From the NCBI RefSeq assembly GCF_039503195.1, contig NZ_JBCJKP010000001.1:1922001-1986000 (forward strand): a stretch of 64,000 nucleotides of DNA, read 5' to 3'. The notes below the pieces were generated by a model, which was not told where the DNA came from, did not search any database, and saw nothing but the letters and a program-made list of their open reading frames with translations. The first letter of the stretch is position 1; every line of letters starts with the position of its first letter. Positions 25,913-34,873 of this stretch are shown in pieces. Made by a program: the position numbers and the translations under genes. The DNA comes from Streptomyces mirabilis (GTDB taxonomy: Bacteria; Actinomycetota; Actinomycetes; Streptomycetales; Streptomycetaceae).

Positions 25913-27303
25913 GCGTCGACGGATCGCTGGACCGGCTCAAACGTGAAGGTCGCATCGTCGTCGTCGGCGCCTCGCTTGCGGGGCTTCGGGCCGCGGAGAC
26001 CTTGCGGGAGAAGGGGTTCGACGGTTCCCTCACGATGATCGGGGACGAGCCCTACGAGCCGTACGACCGACCGCCGTTGTCCAAGCAGGTTCTGCTGGGC
26101 AGGGCGACGGCGGACCGCACCGGCCTCCCCCGGCACCGCGCCATCGACGCGCGGTGGCGCCTCGGGGTTCCGGCCACCGGCCTCGACATGGCGGCCCGGC
26201 GGGTACGGCTGGCCGACGGCGACGAGGTGGAGTACGACCGGCTGCTCATCGCCACCGGTATACGAGCCAGGCCCTGGCCCCAGGAGGACGAGGCGGAGCT
26301 CGACGGGGTGTTCGTGCTGCGGACCCGCGACGACGCCGAGGCGCTGGAGCGCTCGCTCGCGCAGGGCCCCCGCCGCGTGCTCGTCATCGGCGCCGGGTTC
26401 ACCGGCTCCGAGATCGCCTCCGCCTGCCGGGAACGCGGGATCGCGGTGACCGTGGCCGAGCGGGCGGACGCGCCGCTGGTCGGAGCGCTCGGCGGAGTCG
26501 TCGGCCGGGTAGCCGCCGAGCTGCACCGCAAACACGGCGTCGACCTGCGCTGCGGCGTCATGGTGACCGGCCTGGAGGGCGACTCCGCGGGACGCGTCCG
26601 CGCCGCGCATTTCTCCGACGGGAACACCATCGAGGCCGACGTGGTGGTCGTCTCCCTCGGTGCCCAGCGCAACACCGAATGGCTCGCCGGGTCAGGACTC
26701 GGCGCGGGTCCCCGCGGGATCGCCTGTGACGCCGGGTGCCGGGCCTTCGACATCCGGGGCATCGTCACCGACGACATCTATGTGGCCGGCGATGTCGCAC
26801 GGTCCCCGCACCCGCTGTTCGGATACCAGTTCCTGTCCCTGGAGCACTGGGGCAACGCCGTCGCCCAGGCCGAGACCGCCGCGCACAACATGCTGAGCGA
26901 CAGTGCGGACCGCCGCCCCCACATCTGGGTGCCCGCCTTCTGGTCCTCCCAGTTCGGCGTGAACATCAAGTCCGTCGGGGTGCCGTCGATGGGTACCGAG
27001 ATCCTCATCGCCCAGGGCTCCCGCAGCGAGCACAGGTTCACCGGCGTCTACGGGTACCAGGACCGCGTCATCGGCGCCGTCACCTTCGACCAGACGAAGT
27101 GGCTGCAGTTCTACCAACAGCTCATCGAGACCACGGCGCCGTTCCCGCCGGCCTCCCCCACCGTGGACCGCCGCCCCGAGGGGCAGCAGCCGATGCCCGC
27201 GGACTTCCCCGACCCGTCCGTGCCCACCCACGGCCCGACCGTCACCCTCAGCGGATACGCGCCGGACGACCGACGGCTGACGTTCACCCCCGCTCGGCAC
27301 TGA
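25909..27303 (+). CDS. NAD(P)H-dependent ferredoxin reductase (FAD)
   Basis: A 464-residue two-dinucleotide-domain flavoprotein of the putidaredoxin/rhodocoxin reductase type. It has the FAD-binding RIVVVGASLAGLRAAETL (GxSxAG variant), PYEPYDRPPLSK, DRLLIATGIRARPW, the NAD-binding VLVIGAGFTGSEIASAC, and DDIYVAGDVA for the FAD ribityl. The C-terminal domain (HIWVPAFWSSQFGVNIKSVG) is the usual dimer/ferredoxin contact, and a further 40 Pro-rich residues end the protein. Overlaps the ferredoxin stop; the P450 starts 24 bases downstream. Confidence 0.93.
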   Translation: MSVDGSLDRLKREGRIVVVGASLAGLRAAETLREKGFDGSLTMIGDEPYEPYDRPPLSKQVLLGRATADRTGLPRHRAIDARWRLGVPATGLDMAARRVRLADGDEVEYDRLLIATGIRARPWPQEDEAELDGVFVLRTRDDAEALERSLAQGPRRVLVIGAGFTGSEIASACRERGIAVTVAERADAPLVGALGGVVGRVAAELHRKHGVDLRCGVMVTGLEGDSAGRVRAAHFSDGNTIEADVVVVSLGAQRNTEWLAGSGLGAGPRGIACDAGCRAFDIRGIVTDDIYVAGDVARSPHPLFGYQFLSLEHWGNAVAQAETAAHNMLSDSADRRPHIWVPAFWSSQFGVNIKSVGVPSMGTEILIAQGSRSEHRFTGVYGYQDRVIGAVTFDQTKWLQFYQQLIETTAPFPPASPTVDRRPEGQQPMPADFPDPSVPTHGPTVTLSGYAPDDRRLTFTPARH

Positions 27304-27327
27304 TCCGACGTTCCCTAGGACGCACCC

Positions 27328-28566
27328 ATGACCGAAGCCATCCTGCGGCAGATCATCGACTACGCCCACCGCGCCGATCCGTATCCGCTGTACGCGGAGC
27401 TGCGTCAGACGCCGGTGTACCACGACGCGGACGGACCGTTCGTCCTCAGCAGGTACTACGACATCCAGAGCCTGCTCCACGATCCGCGCATCAGCTCCGA
27501 CGCCCGCAATCTGAAGACGCCGGCGACCGCGAACCCGCTGGCCGCCGAAGCGGACGAGGAGACGGCCCTTCCGCCGAGCTTCCTGCGGCTCGACCCGCCG
27601 GAGCACGACCGGCTGCGGCGCATGACGAACCGGCCGTTCGGGCCGCCGCACTCCCCGCGGCGTGTCCACGAGATGCGCGGCGAGCTGAAGGACATCGTCT
27701 CCGGGCTCATCGACGGCATCGACAACCCGGACCGGATCGATCTGGTCGACCAGTTCTCCTATCCCTTCCCCGTGACCGTGATCTGCCGGCTGCTGGGGGT
27801 GCCGCGCGAGGACGAGGCGCGCTTCCACTCCTGGGCGGACACGATCGCCGCCAGCCTGGACCCCGTCCCGGGCGCCGACACCGACGAGCGCGCCAAGGTC
27901 TCCCACAACGCCCGCACCGAGCTGGGCATGTATCTGGCCGGGCTCATCGAGGAACGCCGCAAGAAGCCCGGGGACGACATGCTGTCCCAGCTGTCCACGG
28001 CGGGAGGGCCGGACGGGGTCATGACGACGATGGAGGTCCTGAGTACCGCGGCGCTCCTGCTGATCGCCGGCCACGAGACCACGGTCAACCTCATCACCAA
28101 CGGCATGCTGACCCTGCTGCGCAACCCCGATGTGCTCGAGCGGCTGCGCAAGGACCCGAATTTCGCCGTCCCCGTCGTCGAGGAGCTGCTGCGGTTCGAG
28201 CCGCCGGTACAGCTGGTGCCGCAGCGCACCACCCTCGCCGACATCGAGGTCCGCGGGGTCACCATCCCCAAGGGCGCGTCACTGTGGCTGGTGCTGGCGG
28301 CGGGGAACCGCGACCCCGACCGCTTCGAGGATCCGGACCGGTTCGACCCGGACCGCGGGGACATCCAGCACCTCGGCTTCGGCAGCGGCATCCACAGCTG
28401 CTTCGGCGCCCCGCTCGCCCGCCTGGAGGCACAGCTCGCGCTGAGCGAGCTGGCCCGCAGACTGGAGAACCCCCGCCTGCTGGAGGACCCGCCGCCCTAC
28501 CGGCAGAACGCTGTCCTGCGTGGCCCACGCCATCTACCGATCGCCTGTGACGGCATCCGCCCCTAG
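27328..28566 (+). CDS. Cytochrome P450
   Basis: A 412-residue class I bacterial P450. The I-helix oxygen-binding motif is AGHETT (247-252). The ExxR motif is E286-L-L-R289 with the following PPVQLVPQRT. The heme loop is FGSGIHSCFG with Cys358 as ligand. The conserved C-helix region includes DPPEHDRLRR. A complete electron chain is encoded just upstream in the same operon, so it is probably self-sufficient in vivo. No biosynthetic genes flank it, so the substrate is open (fatty acid, xenobiotic or terpenoid). Confidence 0.95.
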   Translation: MTEAILRQIIDYAHRADPYPLYAELRQTPVYHDADGPFVLSRYYDIQSLLHDPRISSDARNLKTPATANPLAAEADEETALPPSFLRLDPPEHDRLRRMTNRPFGPPHSPRRVHEMRGELKDIVSGLIDGIDNPDRIDLVDQFSYPFPVTVICRLLGVPREDEARFHSWADTIAASLDPVPGADTDERAKVSHNARTELGMYLAGLIEERRKKPGDDMLSQLSTAGGPDGVMTTMEVLSTAALLLIAGHETTVNLITNGMLTLLRNPDVLERLRKDPNFAVPVVEELLRFEPPVQLVPQRTTLADIEVRGVTIPKGASLWLVLAAGNRDPDRFEDPDRFDPDRGDIQHLGFGSGIHSCFGAPLARLEAQLALSELARRLENPRLLEDPPPYRQNAVLRGPRHLPIACDGIRP

Positions 28567-28598
28567 GGCCGCCCGGCCAGGGCCACTACCGCTGACCT

Positions 28599-28630
28599 GG
28601 GCTCCGGAGCGTGCGGACGTTCCGGAGCCC
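28599..28630. terminator. Hairpin between the P450 gene and purB
   Basis: GGGCTCCGGA (28599-28608) and TCCGGAGCCC (28621-28630) form a perfect 10-bp stem with a 12-base loop. It lies 33 bases after the P450 stop and 28 bases before the purB start, so it separates the two transcripts or sits in the purB leader. Confidence 0.6.
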
Positions 28631-28658
28631 GGCCCGACGGCGGGTAAACTCCGTCCAC

Positions 28659-30101
28659 GTGACTGCCGCGCCTGCAAAGCCCCGTATCCCCAACGTCCTC
28701 GCCGGACGCTACGCCTCCGCCGAGCTCGCCACGCTCTGGTCCCCCGAGCAGAAGGTGAAGTTGGAGCGTCAGCTCTGGCTCGCCGTGCTGCGGGCGCAGA
28801 AGGACCTCGGCATCGAGGTCCCGGACGCCCCCATCGCCGACTACGAGCGCGTCCTCGACCAGGTCGACCTGGCCTCCATCGCCGAGCGCGAGAAGGTCAC
28901 GCGGCACGACGTGAAGGCGCGGATCGAGGAGTTCAACGACCTCGCCGGGCATGAGCACGTACACAAGGGCATGACGTCCCGTGACCTCACCGAGAACGTC
29001 GAGCAGCTGCAGATCCGGCTCTCGCTGGAGCTGATGCGCGACCGCACGGTGGCCGTCCTGGCGCGGCTCGGCAAGCTGGCGGGCGAGTACGCCGAACTGG
29101 TCATGGCCGGCCGCTCGCACAACGTGGCCGCCCAGGCCACCACCCTCGGCAAGCGCTTCGCGACCGCGGCCGACGAGCTGCTCGTCGCGTACGGCCGTGT
29201 CGAGGAGCTGCTCGCCCGCTACCCGCTGCGCGGCATCAAGGGCCCGGTCGGCACCGCGCAGGACATGCTCGACCTGCTGGGCGGGGACGCGGCGAAGCTC
29301 GCCGAGCTGGAGCAGCGGATCGCCGGGCACCTCGGCTTCTCGCAGGCCTTCACCTCCGTCGGCCAGGTCTACCCGCGCTCGCTGGACTACGAGGTCGTGA
29401 CCGCGTTGGTGCAGCTGGCGGCCGCGCCGTCCTCGACGGCCAAGACGATCCGGCTGATGGCCGGGCACGAGCTGGTGACCGAGGGCTTCAAGCCGGGCCA
29501 GGTCGGCTCCTCGGCGATGCCGCACAAGATGAACACCCGCTCCTGCGAGCGTGTCAACGGCCTCATGGTCATCCTGCGCGGCTATGCCTCGATGACCGGC
29601 GAGCTGGCGGGCGACCAGTGGAACGAGGGCGACGTGTCCTGCTCGGTGGTCCGCCGGGTCGCGCTGCCCGACGCGTTCTTCGCGCTGGACGGTCTGCTGG
29701 AGACCTTCCTCACCGTCCTCGACGAGTTCGGCGCCTTCCCGGCCGTCGTCGCGCGCGAGCTGGACCGCTATCTGCCCTTCCTCGCGACGACCAAGGTCCT
29801 GATGGGCGCGGTGCGCGCGGGCGTCGGCCGTGAGGTCGCGCACGAGGCGATCAAGGAGAACGCCGTCGCCTCCGCGCTCGCCATGCGCGAACAGGGCGCC
29901 GAGCGCAACGAACTCCTCGACAAGCTCGCCGCCGACGAACGCATTCCGCTCGACCGCGCGCAGCTGGACGAGCTGATGGCCGACAAGCTGTCGTTCACCG
30001 GTGCCGCTGCCGACCAGGTCGCCGCCGTCGTCGGCCGCATCGAGGAGATCGTGAAGCAGCACCCGGAAGCCGCAGGTTACACGCCGGGGGCGATCCTCTG
30101 A
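28659..30101 (+). CDS. purB: Adenylosuccinate lyase
   Basis: A 480-residue cytosolic fumarase-superfamily enzyme that splits SAICAR and adenylosuccinate in purine synthesis. Family blocks: HKGMTSRDLTEN (substrate site), AGRSHNVAAQATTLGKRF (catalytic His), GPVGTAQD, and the flexible signature loop GSSAMPHKMNT with the catalytic Ser. Longer than the 430-residue Bacillus type, which is common in actinomycetes. GTG start 28659 (VTAAPAKPRIPNVLAGRYAS). mug lies immediately downstream. Confidence 0.95.
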   Translation: MTAAPAKPRIPNVLAGRYASAELATLWSPEQKVKLERQLWLAVLRAQKDLGIEVPDAPIADYERVLDQVDLASIAEREKVTRHDVKARIEEFNDLAGHEHVHKGMTSRDLTENVEQLQIRLSLELMRDRTVAVLARLGKLAGEYAELVMAGRSHNVAAQATTLGKRFATAADELLVAYGRVEELLARYPLRGIKGPVGTAQDMLDLLGGDAAKLAELEQRIAGHLGFSQAFTSVGQVYPRSLDYEVVTALVQLAAAPSSTAKTIRLMAGHELVTEGFKPGQVGSSAMPHKMNTRSCERVNGLMVILRGYASMTGELAGDQWNEGDVSCSVVRRVALPDAFFALDGLLETFLTVLDEFGAFPAVVARELDRYLPFLATTKVLMGAVRAGVGREVAHEAIKENAVASALAMREQGAERNELLDKLAADERIPLDRAQLDELMADKLSFTGAAADQVAAVVGRIEEIVKQHPEAAGYTPGAIL

Positions 30102-30145
30102 CGCGGCTCACTCCCGCGGACCTCGAGGCCGCCCGCGACCGGCTG

Positions 30146-30646
30146 GTGCCGGATGTCGTCGGGGACGGCCTCAAGGTGCTTTTCTGCGGCATCAATCCGG
30201 GGTTGATGACCGCCGCCACGGGCCACCACTTCGCCCGTCCCGGCAACCGCTTCTGGCCCGTGCTGCATCTGTCGGGGTTCACGCCCCGGCTGATGAAGCC
30301 GTCGGAGCAGGGCGAGTTGCCGTCGTACGGGCTCGGCATCACGAACGTGGTGGCGCGCGCGACCGCCCGGGCCGACGAGTTGTCCGCGGAGGAGTACCGC
30401 GAGGGCGGACGGCTGCTGAGCGCGAAGGTGGCGCGACTGCGGCCGGGGTGGCTGGCGGTGGTGGGGGTGACCGCCTACAGGGCGGCCTTCGAAGACCGGA
30501 AGGCGGTGGTCGGCCCGCAGGAGCGGACGATCGGGGACACCCGGGTCTGGGTGCTGCCCAACCCGAGTGGGCTCAACGCGCACTGGACGGCGGCGACGAT
30601 GGCCGAGGAGTTCGGACGGCTGCGGGTGGCTGCCGCCGAGGGGTAG
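30146..30646 (+). CDS. mug: G/U mismatch-specific uracil-DNA glycosylase
   Basis: A 166-residue DNA-repair glycosylase of the Mug/TDG branch. Motif 1 is VLFCGINPGLMTAATGHHFA (the catalytic Asn in GINPG) and motif 2 WVLPNPSGLNAHW. These match the E. coli Mug pattern in order and spacing, and the N-terminus at GTG 30146 aligns with the E. coli start. The same frame extends upstream without a stop to a CTG (30098) overlapping the purB stop and could add LTRLTPADLEAARDRL; which start is used is uncertain. Confidence 0.88.
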   Translation: MPDVVGDGLKVLFCGINPGLMTAATGHHFARPGNRFWPVLHLSGFTPRLMKPSEQGELPSYGLGITNVVARATARADELSAEEYREGGRLLSAKVARLRPGWLAVVGVTAYRAAFEDRKAVVGPQERTIGDTRVWVLPNPSGLNAHWTAATMAEEFGRLRVAAAEG

Positions 30647-30655
30647 CGGATCAGG

Positions 30656-31093
30656 TCAGGGCGGATCGATCTCGGTGACCAGGGCGAGCAGGCTGAACTC
30701 CTGGTCGACGCCCGGCCGGGAGATGCCGAGGGCGACCCAGCGGCCATGACCGTGCGCCTGCCACACGTACACGTTCCGCACGTGCGCACCGAGCGAGGCC
30801 CACGGCTCCGGTATGTGCTCGTCGCCCTGCTGAGCGCGCAGGAAGACGCCGTCCAGGCTCATGTGCCCCTGTTCCCCCCACCGGTCGGCGAGCCGCTGCG
30901 CGAGGCCCTCCCGCCACGCCTCGACCTGCTCCTCCCGCTCCCCGTCGTCGCCCTCCCCGGAGCCGGCGCTCCGCTCTAACTCGACGAGGTGGAAACCGGG
31001 TCCCCCGGGACTGCCGGACGACCCGCCGTGCTCCAGGGGGAAGTCCTGGGAGCACAGCCGGTCGATCGTGGCCAGATGCCGTGCGATGGTCAT
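30656..31093 (-). CDS. Conserved hypothetical protein
   Basis: A 145-residue soluble protein. MTIARHLATIDRLCSQDF opens it, then come an acidic linker (GSGEGDDGEREEQVEAW) and a beta-rich C-terminus with MSLDGVFLRAQQGDEHIP and VYVWQAHGHGRWVALGISRP. No motif or family that I recognise; the ending LALVTEIDPP is clean. ATG 31093 is used, with an in-frame TTG at 31123 possible. Convergent with mug, 9 bases between stops. Confidence 0.6.
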   Translation of the reverse strand: MTIARHLATIDRLCSQDFPLEHGGSSGSPGGPGFHLVELERSAGSGEGDDGEREEQVEAWREGLAQRLADRWGEQGHMSLDGVFLRAQQGDEHIPEPWASLGAHVRNVYVWQAHGHGRWVALGISRPGVDQEFSLLALVTEIDPP

Positions 31094-31134
31094 GAGGTCC
31101 AGTAAAGCCGCTGCCTCTGACAATTGGCGTGCCG

Positions 31135-31860
31135 TCAGGCGTCCCTGCGGCGTACGCTCCACGCGCCCGCCGCGAGGGCCGCCGCCGTCCAGGCCGCGGT
31201 CACCATGAGCCCGGTCCAGGGGCCGAGGGCGCCGTCCCACGTCTCGTGGAGCACCACTTGGCCCGCCCGGTCGGGCAGGAAGTCGGCCGCGCCGCCCGAC
31301 ACTCCGCCGATCACGAAGGAGACGATCAGGAGGAACGGCACCAGGATGCCCAACGTGGCGACCGCGCTGCGCAGTAGGGCCGTGAGCCCGGCGGCGAACA
31401 GCGCCATCAGCGCCAGGTAGAGGCCGCAGCCCACGGCCCCGCGTACCCCTTCGCCCCACGTCAGCCCGCTCGCCCTGGTTCCGAGGACCGCCTTGCCCAC
31501 GAGCAGGCTCACGAGCCCTGACACCAGGCCGACGGCCAGCGCGGGCACCCCGATCGCCACCACCTTGGCCGCGAACCACCGTCCCCGCCGGGGCACCGCC
31601 GCCAGCGACACCCGCAGCGCACCGCCCCGGAACTCGGCCGCGACGGCCTGAGCGCCGAACGTGATCGCCGCGATCTGCCCGAAGCTCACGCCGAAGAACA
31701 CCGAGAACAGCGGGTCGAAGTCCTGGTCACCGGAGTCGTCGAGACCGGCGAGCGCGGAGAACGCCGCCGTCGCCAGGAGCACCGCGAGCAGTCCCGCGAC
31801 GAGGGACCGCAGCGTACGGATTTTGATCCACTCCGCGTGGAGTACGGGTGCGAAGGTCAT
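31135..31860 (-). CDS. ABC-2 type transporter permease
   Basis: A 241-residue permease with six helices. The cytosolic start HAEWIKIRTLRS is typical of ABC-2 permeases, followed by LVAGLLAVLLATAAFSALAG, IAAITFGAQAVAAEFRGGAL, VVAIGVPALAVGLVSGLVSL, YLALMALFAAGLTALLRSAV, ILVPFLLIVSFVIGGV and a last helix before the terminal SVRRRDA. Its ATG overlaps the stop of the ATPase gene (ATGA). Probably an antibiotic or lipid exporter. The neighbouring divergent two-component system may control it. Confidence 0.88.
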   Translation of the reverse strand: MTFAPVLHAEWIKIRTLRSLVAGLLAVLLATAAFSALAGLDDSGDQDFDPLFSVFFGVSFGQIAAITFGAQAVAAEFRGGALRVSLAAVPRRGRWFAAKVVAIGVPALAVGLVSGLVSLLVGKAVLGTRASGLTWGEGVRGAVGCGLYLALMALFAAGLTALLRSAVATLGILVPFLLIVSFVIGGVSGGAADFLPDRAGQVVLHETWDGALGPWTGLMVTAAWTAAALAAGAWSVRRRDA

Positions 31861-32798
31861 GAGCGGGCCTCCTGGGGCCGGGTGGGCGACGGTACGGCGG
31901 TGAACTCGGCCTCGGCGGCGGTCAGATCGAGGTACGCCTCCTCCAACGTGCCCTCCTCCGCCGCGAGTTCGAGGATCGGCAGGCCCGCGCCGGAGGCGAG
32001 GAGCCCGATGTCCTCCACACGTGCGTGCGGGACGGTCCACGCTCCGTCCGCACCCTCGACGGCCTCGTGACCGTGGCGCGCGAGCAGCGCGCCGAGAGCG
32101 GCGCCGTCCGTGGTGCGCACCCGTACCCGGGGCCGCACGCGCGCGTGGATGAACTCCGGCAGGGGGGTGTCGGCGAGGAGCCGGCCCCGGCCGAGGACGA
32201 CGAGGTGGTCGGCGAAGGACGCGGTCTCGTTCATGAGATGGCTGGAGACGAGCACCGTGCGGCCTTCACGGGCCAGTCGGCGCAGCACCTCGCGGATCCA
32301 GACGATCCCTTCGGGGTCGAGCCCGTTCGACGGTTCGTCGAGCAGCACCACGGGCGGGTCACCGAGGAGCGCGGCCGCGATCCCCAGGCGCTGTCGCATG
32401 CCCAGGGAGTACGTCTTCACCCTGCGCCGCGCCACGGACGCGAGCCCCGACTCCTCCAATACGTTGTCCACCCGGCGTTCGGAGATGCGGTTGCTCGCGG
32501 CGAGTGCCCGCAGATGGTCGCGCGCGGTGCGCGAGCCGTGCGCGGCCCCTGCGTCGAGCAGTGCTCCGACTTGGCGCAGGGGTTCGTCGAACGAGGCGTA
32601 GGGCCGGCCGCCGACGGTGGCGGTGCCGGACGTGGGCCGGTCAAGACCCAGGACGAGCCGCATGGTGGTGGACTTTCCGGCGCCGTTGGGTCCGAGGAAG
32701 CCGGTGACACGGCCGGGAAGCACGCTGAAGGTGAGGTCGTCCACGGCGCGCAGACTGCCGTACTCCTTGGTCAGGTTCTGGACGTCGATGCTGGTCAT
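31857..32798 (-). CDS. ABC transporter ATP-binding protein
   Basis: A 313-residue ATPase of the drug/bacitracin-type ABC-2 class. Walker A is FLGPNGAGKSTTM, the signature region TYSLGMRQRLGIAAALL, Walker B PVVLLDEPSNGLDP, and the switch VLVSSHLMNE. The degenerate signature SLGMRQR (for LSGGQ) is normal for this class. The C-terminal 90 residues form the usual regulatory extension. First gene of an operon with the permease; ATG 32798 is divergent from the histidine kinase gene, 106 bases away, so one regulatory region serves both. Confidence 0.92.
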   Translation of the reverse strand: MTSIDVQNLTKEYGSLRAVDDLTFSVLPGRVTGFLGPNGAGKSTTMRLVLGLDRPTSGTATVGGRPYASFDEPLRQVGALLDAGAAHGSRTARDHLRALAASNRISERRVDNVLEESGLASVARRRVKTYSLGMRQRLGIAAALLGDPPVVLLDEPSNGLDPEGIVWIREVLRRLAREGRTVLVSSHLMNETASFADHLVVLGRGRLLADTPLPEFIHARVRPRVRVRTTDGAALGALLARHGHEAVEGADGAWTVPHARVEDIGLLASGAGLPILELAAEEGTLEEAYLDLTAAEAEFTAVPSPTRPQEARS

Positions 32799-32904
32799 GG
32801 CCCCAGCCTGGCGGCCTTTGCGCGGTCGGTACTCCCCCGCGGGTGGAGATCGTCTCCCCCGCTCGGGGAAGCCGGCCCGCGGGGCCGGCTGGGACGATGG
32901 CGCG

Positions 32905-34074
32905 ATGGCCCGCTTTCTGCGCCCGTTGTTCCTGGGGACCACCTACACGCGCCTGCTGCATCTGTGGGTGCCGATGCTGTGCGTCAGCGTGTGGCTGTTC
33001 ATCGACATGTCGAGACCGTGGGTGCCCGCGGTGCTGTTGATCCCGCTGGGGCTGGTCCCGGCCGTGCGGCGGGGCGAGGGCGTGCAGGCGCGGTACATGC
33101 TGGCGCCGGACGCGCCGCGGGAGCGGGGCGGCCGGGACGCGGTGATCTCGGTCGCGCCGTCGGCGACCTGGCGGGACCGGCTGCGGACCGTGCTGTGGCT
33201 CGAAGTACGGATGGGCCTCGGGGCGGTGACGACGGGGGTCACCGTCTGGTTGCCGGTGACCGCCATCGAGCTGGCCGGGGCCGCCTGCGGTCGCCCCGTC
33301 GACATCACACTGCTGCCGGTGTCGCCCCCGCCGTGGGCCTGCGCCCTGCTCGTACCCGTGCCGCTGCTCGCGCTGTACGGCGCGGTCGTCGGCCTCGGCG
33401 AGCTGGTCACGGCCATCGCCCACCGTCTGCTGGGCCCCTCCCCCGCCGAGCGCCTCGCCGCCCTGGAGGAACGCACCGAACAGCTCCTGGAACGCACGCG
33501 CATCGCCCGTGAGCTGCACGACTCGATCGGGCACGCGCTGACGGTGGCGGTGGTGCAGGCAGGCGCGGCACGGGCGGCCGGCGACCCCGCGTTCACCGAC
33601 CGGGCGCTGCTCGCCATCGAGGACACCGGCCGGGCCGCCCTGGAGGACCTGGAACGCGTGCTCGGCGTGCTGCGCGAGGCGGGGCGCCCCGCGAGCGGCC
33701 GACCCACGCTGAGCGAGGCGGACCGGCTCCTGGAGTCGGCGCGCGGCTCGGGTGCGAAGGTGGACGCCGAGGTGACGGGTGCGTTGGAGACCGTGCCGGG
33801 ACCGGTCTCCCGCGAGGGCTACCGCATCCTCCAGGAGAGTCTGACCAACGTGCTGCGGCACGCGGGGAGCGTGCCGGTGCGGGTCCGTATCGCGGTCGAC
33901 GACGGCACTCTGGGCCTGGAGGTCCGCAATCCGCTGACGGCCGGGATGTCGGGGCCGGGCCGCGGCAGTGGCCTGCGGGGCATACGGGAGCGGGCGGCAC
34001 TGCTCGGCGGGCGGGCGCGGACCGGGCCGGACGGGGGTGACTGGCAGGTACGGGTCGAGCTGCCGTTGCGCTGA
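32905..34074 (+). CDS. Sensor histidine kinase (HisKA_3 / NarL class)
   Basis: A 389-residue membrane kinase. Helices lie at about 14-50 and 105-165, with the dimer/phosphoacceptor helix ARELHDSIGHALTVAVVQAG (His205) and an HATPase_c domain (LQESLTNVLRHAG N-box, GSGLRGIRERAALLGG G-box). Typical of Streptomyces two-component systems beside ABC exporters. The ATG at 32905 is preferred; an earlier ATG at 32897 is out of frame. Followed 14 bases later by its response regulator, and divergent from the ABC exporter operon it probably controls. Confidence 0.92.
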   Translation: MARFLRPLFLGTTYTRLLHLWVPMLCVSVWLFIDMSRPWVPAVLLIPLGLVPAVRRGEGVQARYMLAPDAPRERGGRDAVISVAPSATWRDRLRTVLWLEVRMGLGAVTTGVTVWLPVTAIELAGAACGRPVDITLLPVSPPPWACALLVPVPLLALYGAVVGLGELVTAIAHRLLGPSPAERLAALEERTEQLLERTRIARELHDSIGHALTVAVVQAGAARAAGDPAFTDRALLAIEDTGRAALEDLERVLGVLREAGRPASGRPTLSEADRLLESARGSGAKVDAEVTGALETVPGPVSREGYRILQESLTNVLRHAGSVPVRVRIAVDDGTLGLEVRNPLTAGMSGPGRGSGLRGIRERAALLGGRARTGPDGGDWQVRVELPLR

Positions 34075-34088
34075 TCTACGCTGGCCGG

Positions 34089-34751
34089 ATGCCGGTCACC
34101 GTTCTCCTCGTCGACGACGAACCGCTCGTCCGCGCGGGTCTGCGGGCCGTCCTGGCGGCGCAGCCCGACATCGAGGTCGTGGGAGAGGCGGCCGACGGCG
34201 CCGCGGTGATCCCGCTCGTGCGGCAGCTGCGGCCGGACGTCGTCGCCATGGACGTCCGCATGCCGCTCATGGACGGCATCGAGGCCACGCGCGCGCTCCT
34301 GCGGACCGTGAGCGATCCCCCGAAGATCCTCGTCGTGACCACGTTCGAGAACGACGAGTACGTCTACGAGGCGCTGCGCGCGGGTGCCGACGGTTTTCTG
34401 CTGAAGCGGGCCAGGCCCGCCGAGATCGTGCACGCGGTGCGGCTCGTCGCGGAGGGCGAGTCGCTGCTGTTCCCGGCGTCCGTACGACAGTTGGCGGCCG
34501 AGTACGGGGACGGTGGCGGGAATCCGGCGGCGCGGGCGGCCATGGAGCGCGCCGCGCTGACCGAGCGGGAGGCGGAGGTGCTGCGGCTGATGGCCCGGGG
34601 GCTGTCGAACGCGGAGATCGCCGGGCGGCTGATCGTCGGAACCGAGACGGTCAAGTCGCACGTCAGCGCCGTACTGGCGAAGCTGGGAGCCCGGGACCGT
34701 ACCCAGGCGGTCATCGCGGCGTACGAGTCGGGGTTCGTGGCCCCCGGCTGA
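34089..34751 (+). CDS. LuxR/NarL-family response regulator
   Basis: A 220-residue regulator. The receiver domain holds VLLVDDEPLVRAGL acidic residues, phospho-acceptor Asp55 in VVAMDVRMP, the VVTTFEND switch Thr and conserved Lys in FLLKRARP. The C-terminal LuxR helix-turn-helix is LTEREAEVLRLMARGLSNAE then TETVKSHVSAVLAKLGARDR. Cognate to the kinase 14 bases upstream. The likely target is the divergent ABC exporter. Confidence 0.94.
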   Translation: MPVTVLLVDDEPLVRAGLRAVLAAQPDIEVVGEAADGAAVIPLVRQLRPDVVAMDVRMPLMDGIEATRALLRTVSDPPKILVVTTFENDEYVYEALRAGADGFLLKRARPAEIVHAVRLVAEGESLLFPASVRQLAAEYGDGGGNPAARAAMERAALTEREAEVLRLMARGLSNAEIAGRLIVGTETVKSHVSAVLAKLGARDRTQAVIAAYESGFVAPG

Positions 34752-34873
34752 AACGGCGGTCCGTCGGTGGCCGAAGCGACCGGTCGGTAGCAAAGGAGGT
34801 CCCCGGCTCTCGCCGGGGCGCGCCGCGCCGAGTACGATCCGGCCAACACGCGCACGAGCTGGGAGGACGGACG

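Noticed and set aside
25012..28566. Start of a natural-product gene cluster
   Set aside because: Apart from the P450 cassette and an unrelated membrane protein there are no polyketide, peptide, terpene or tailoring genes nearby.
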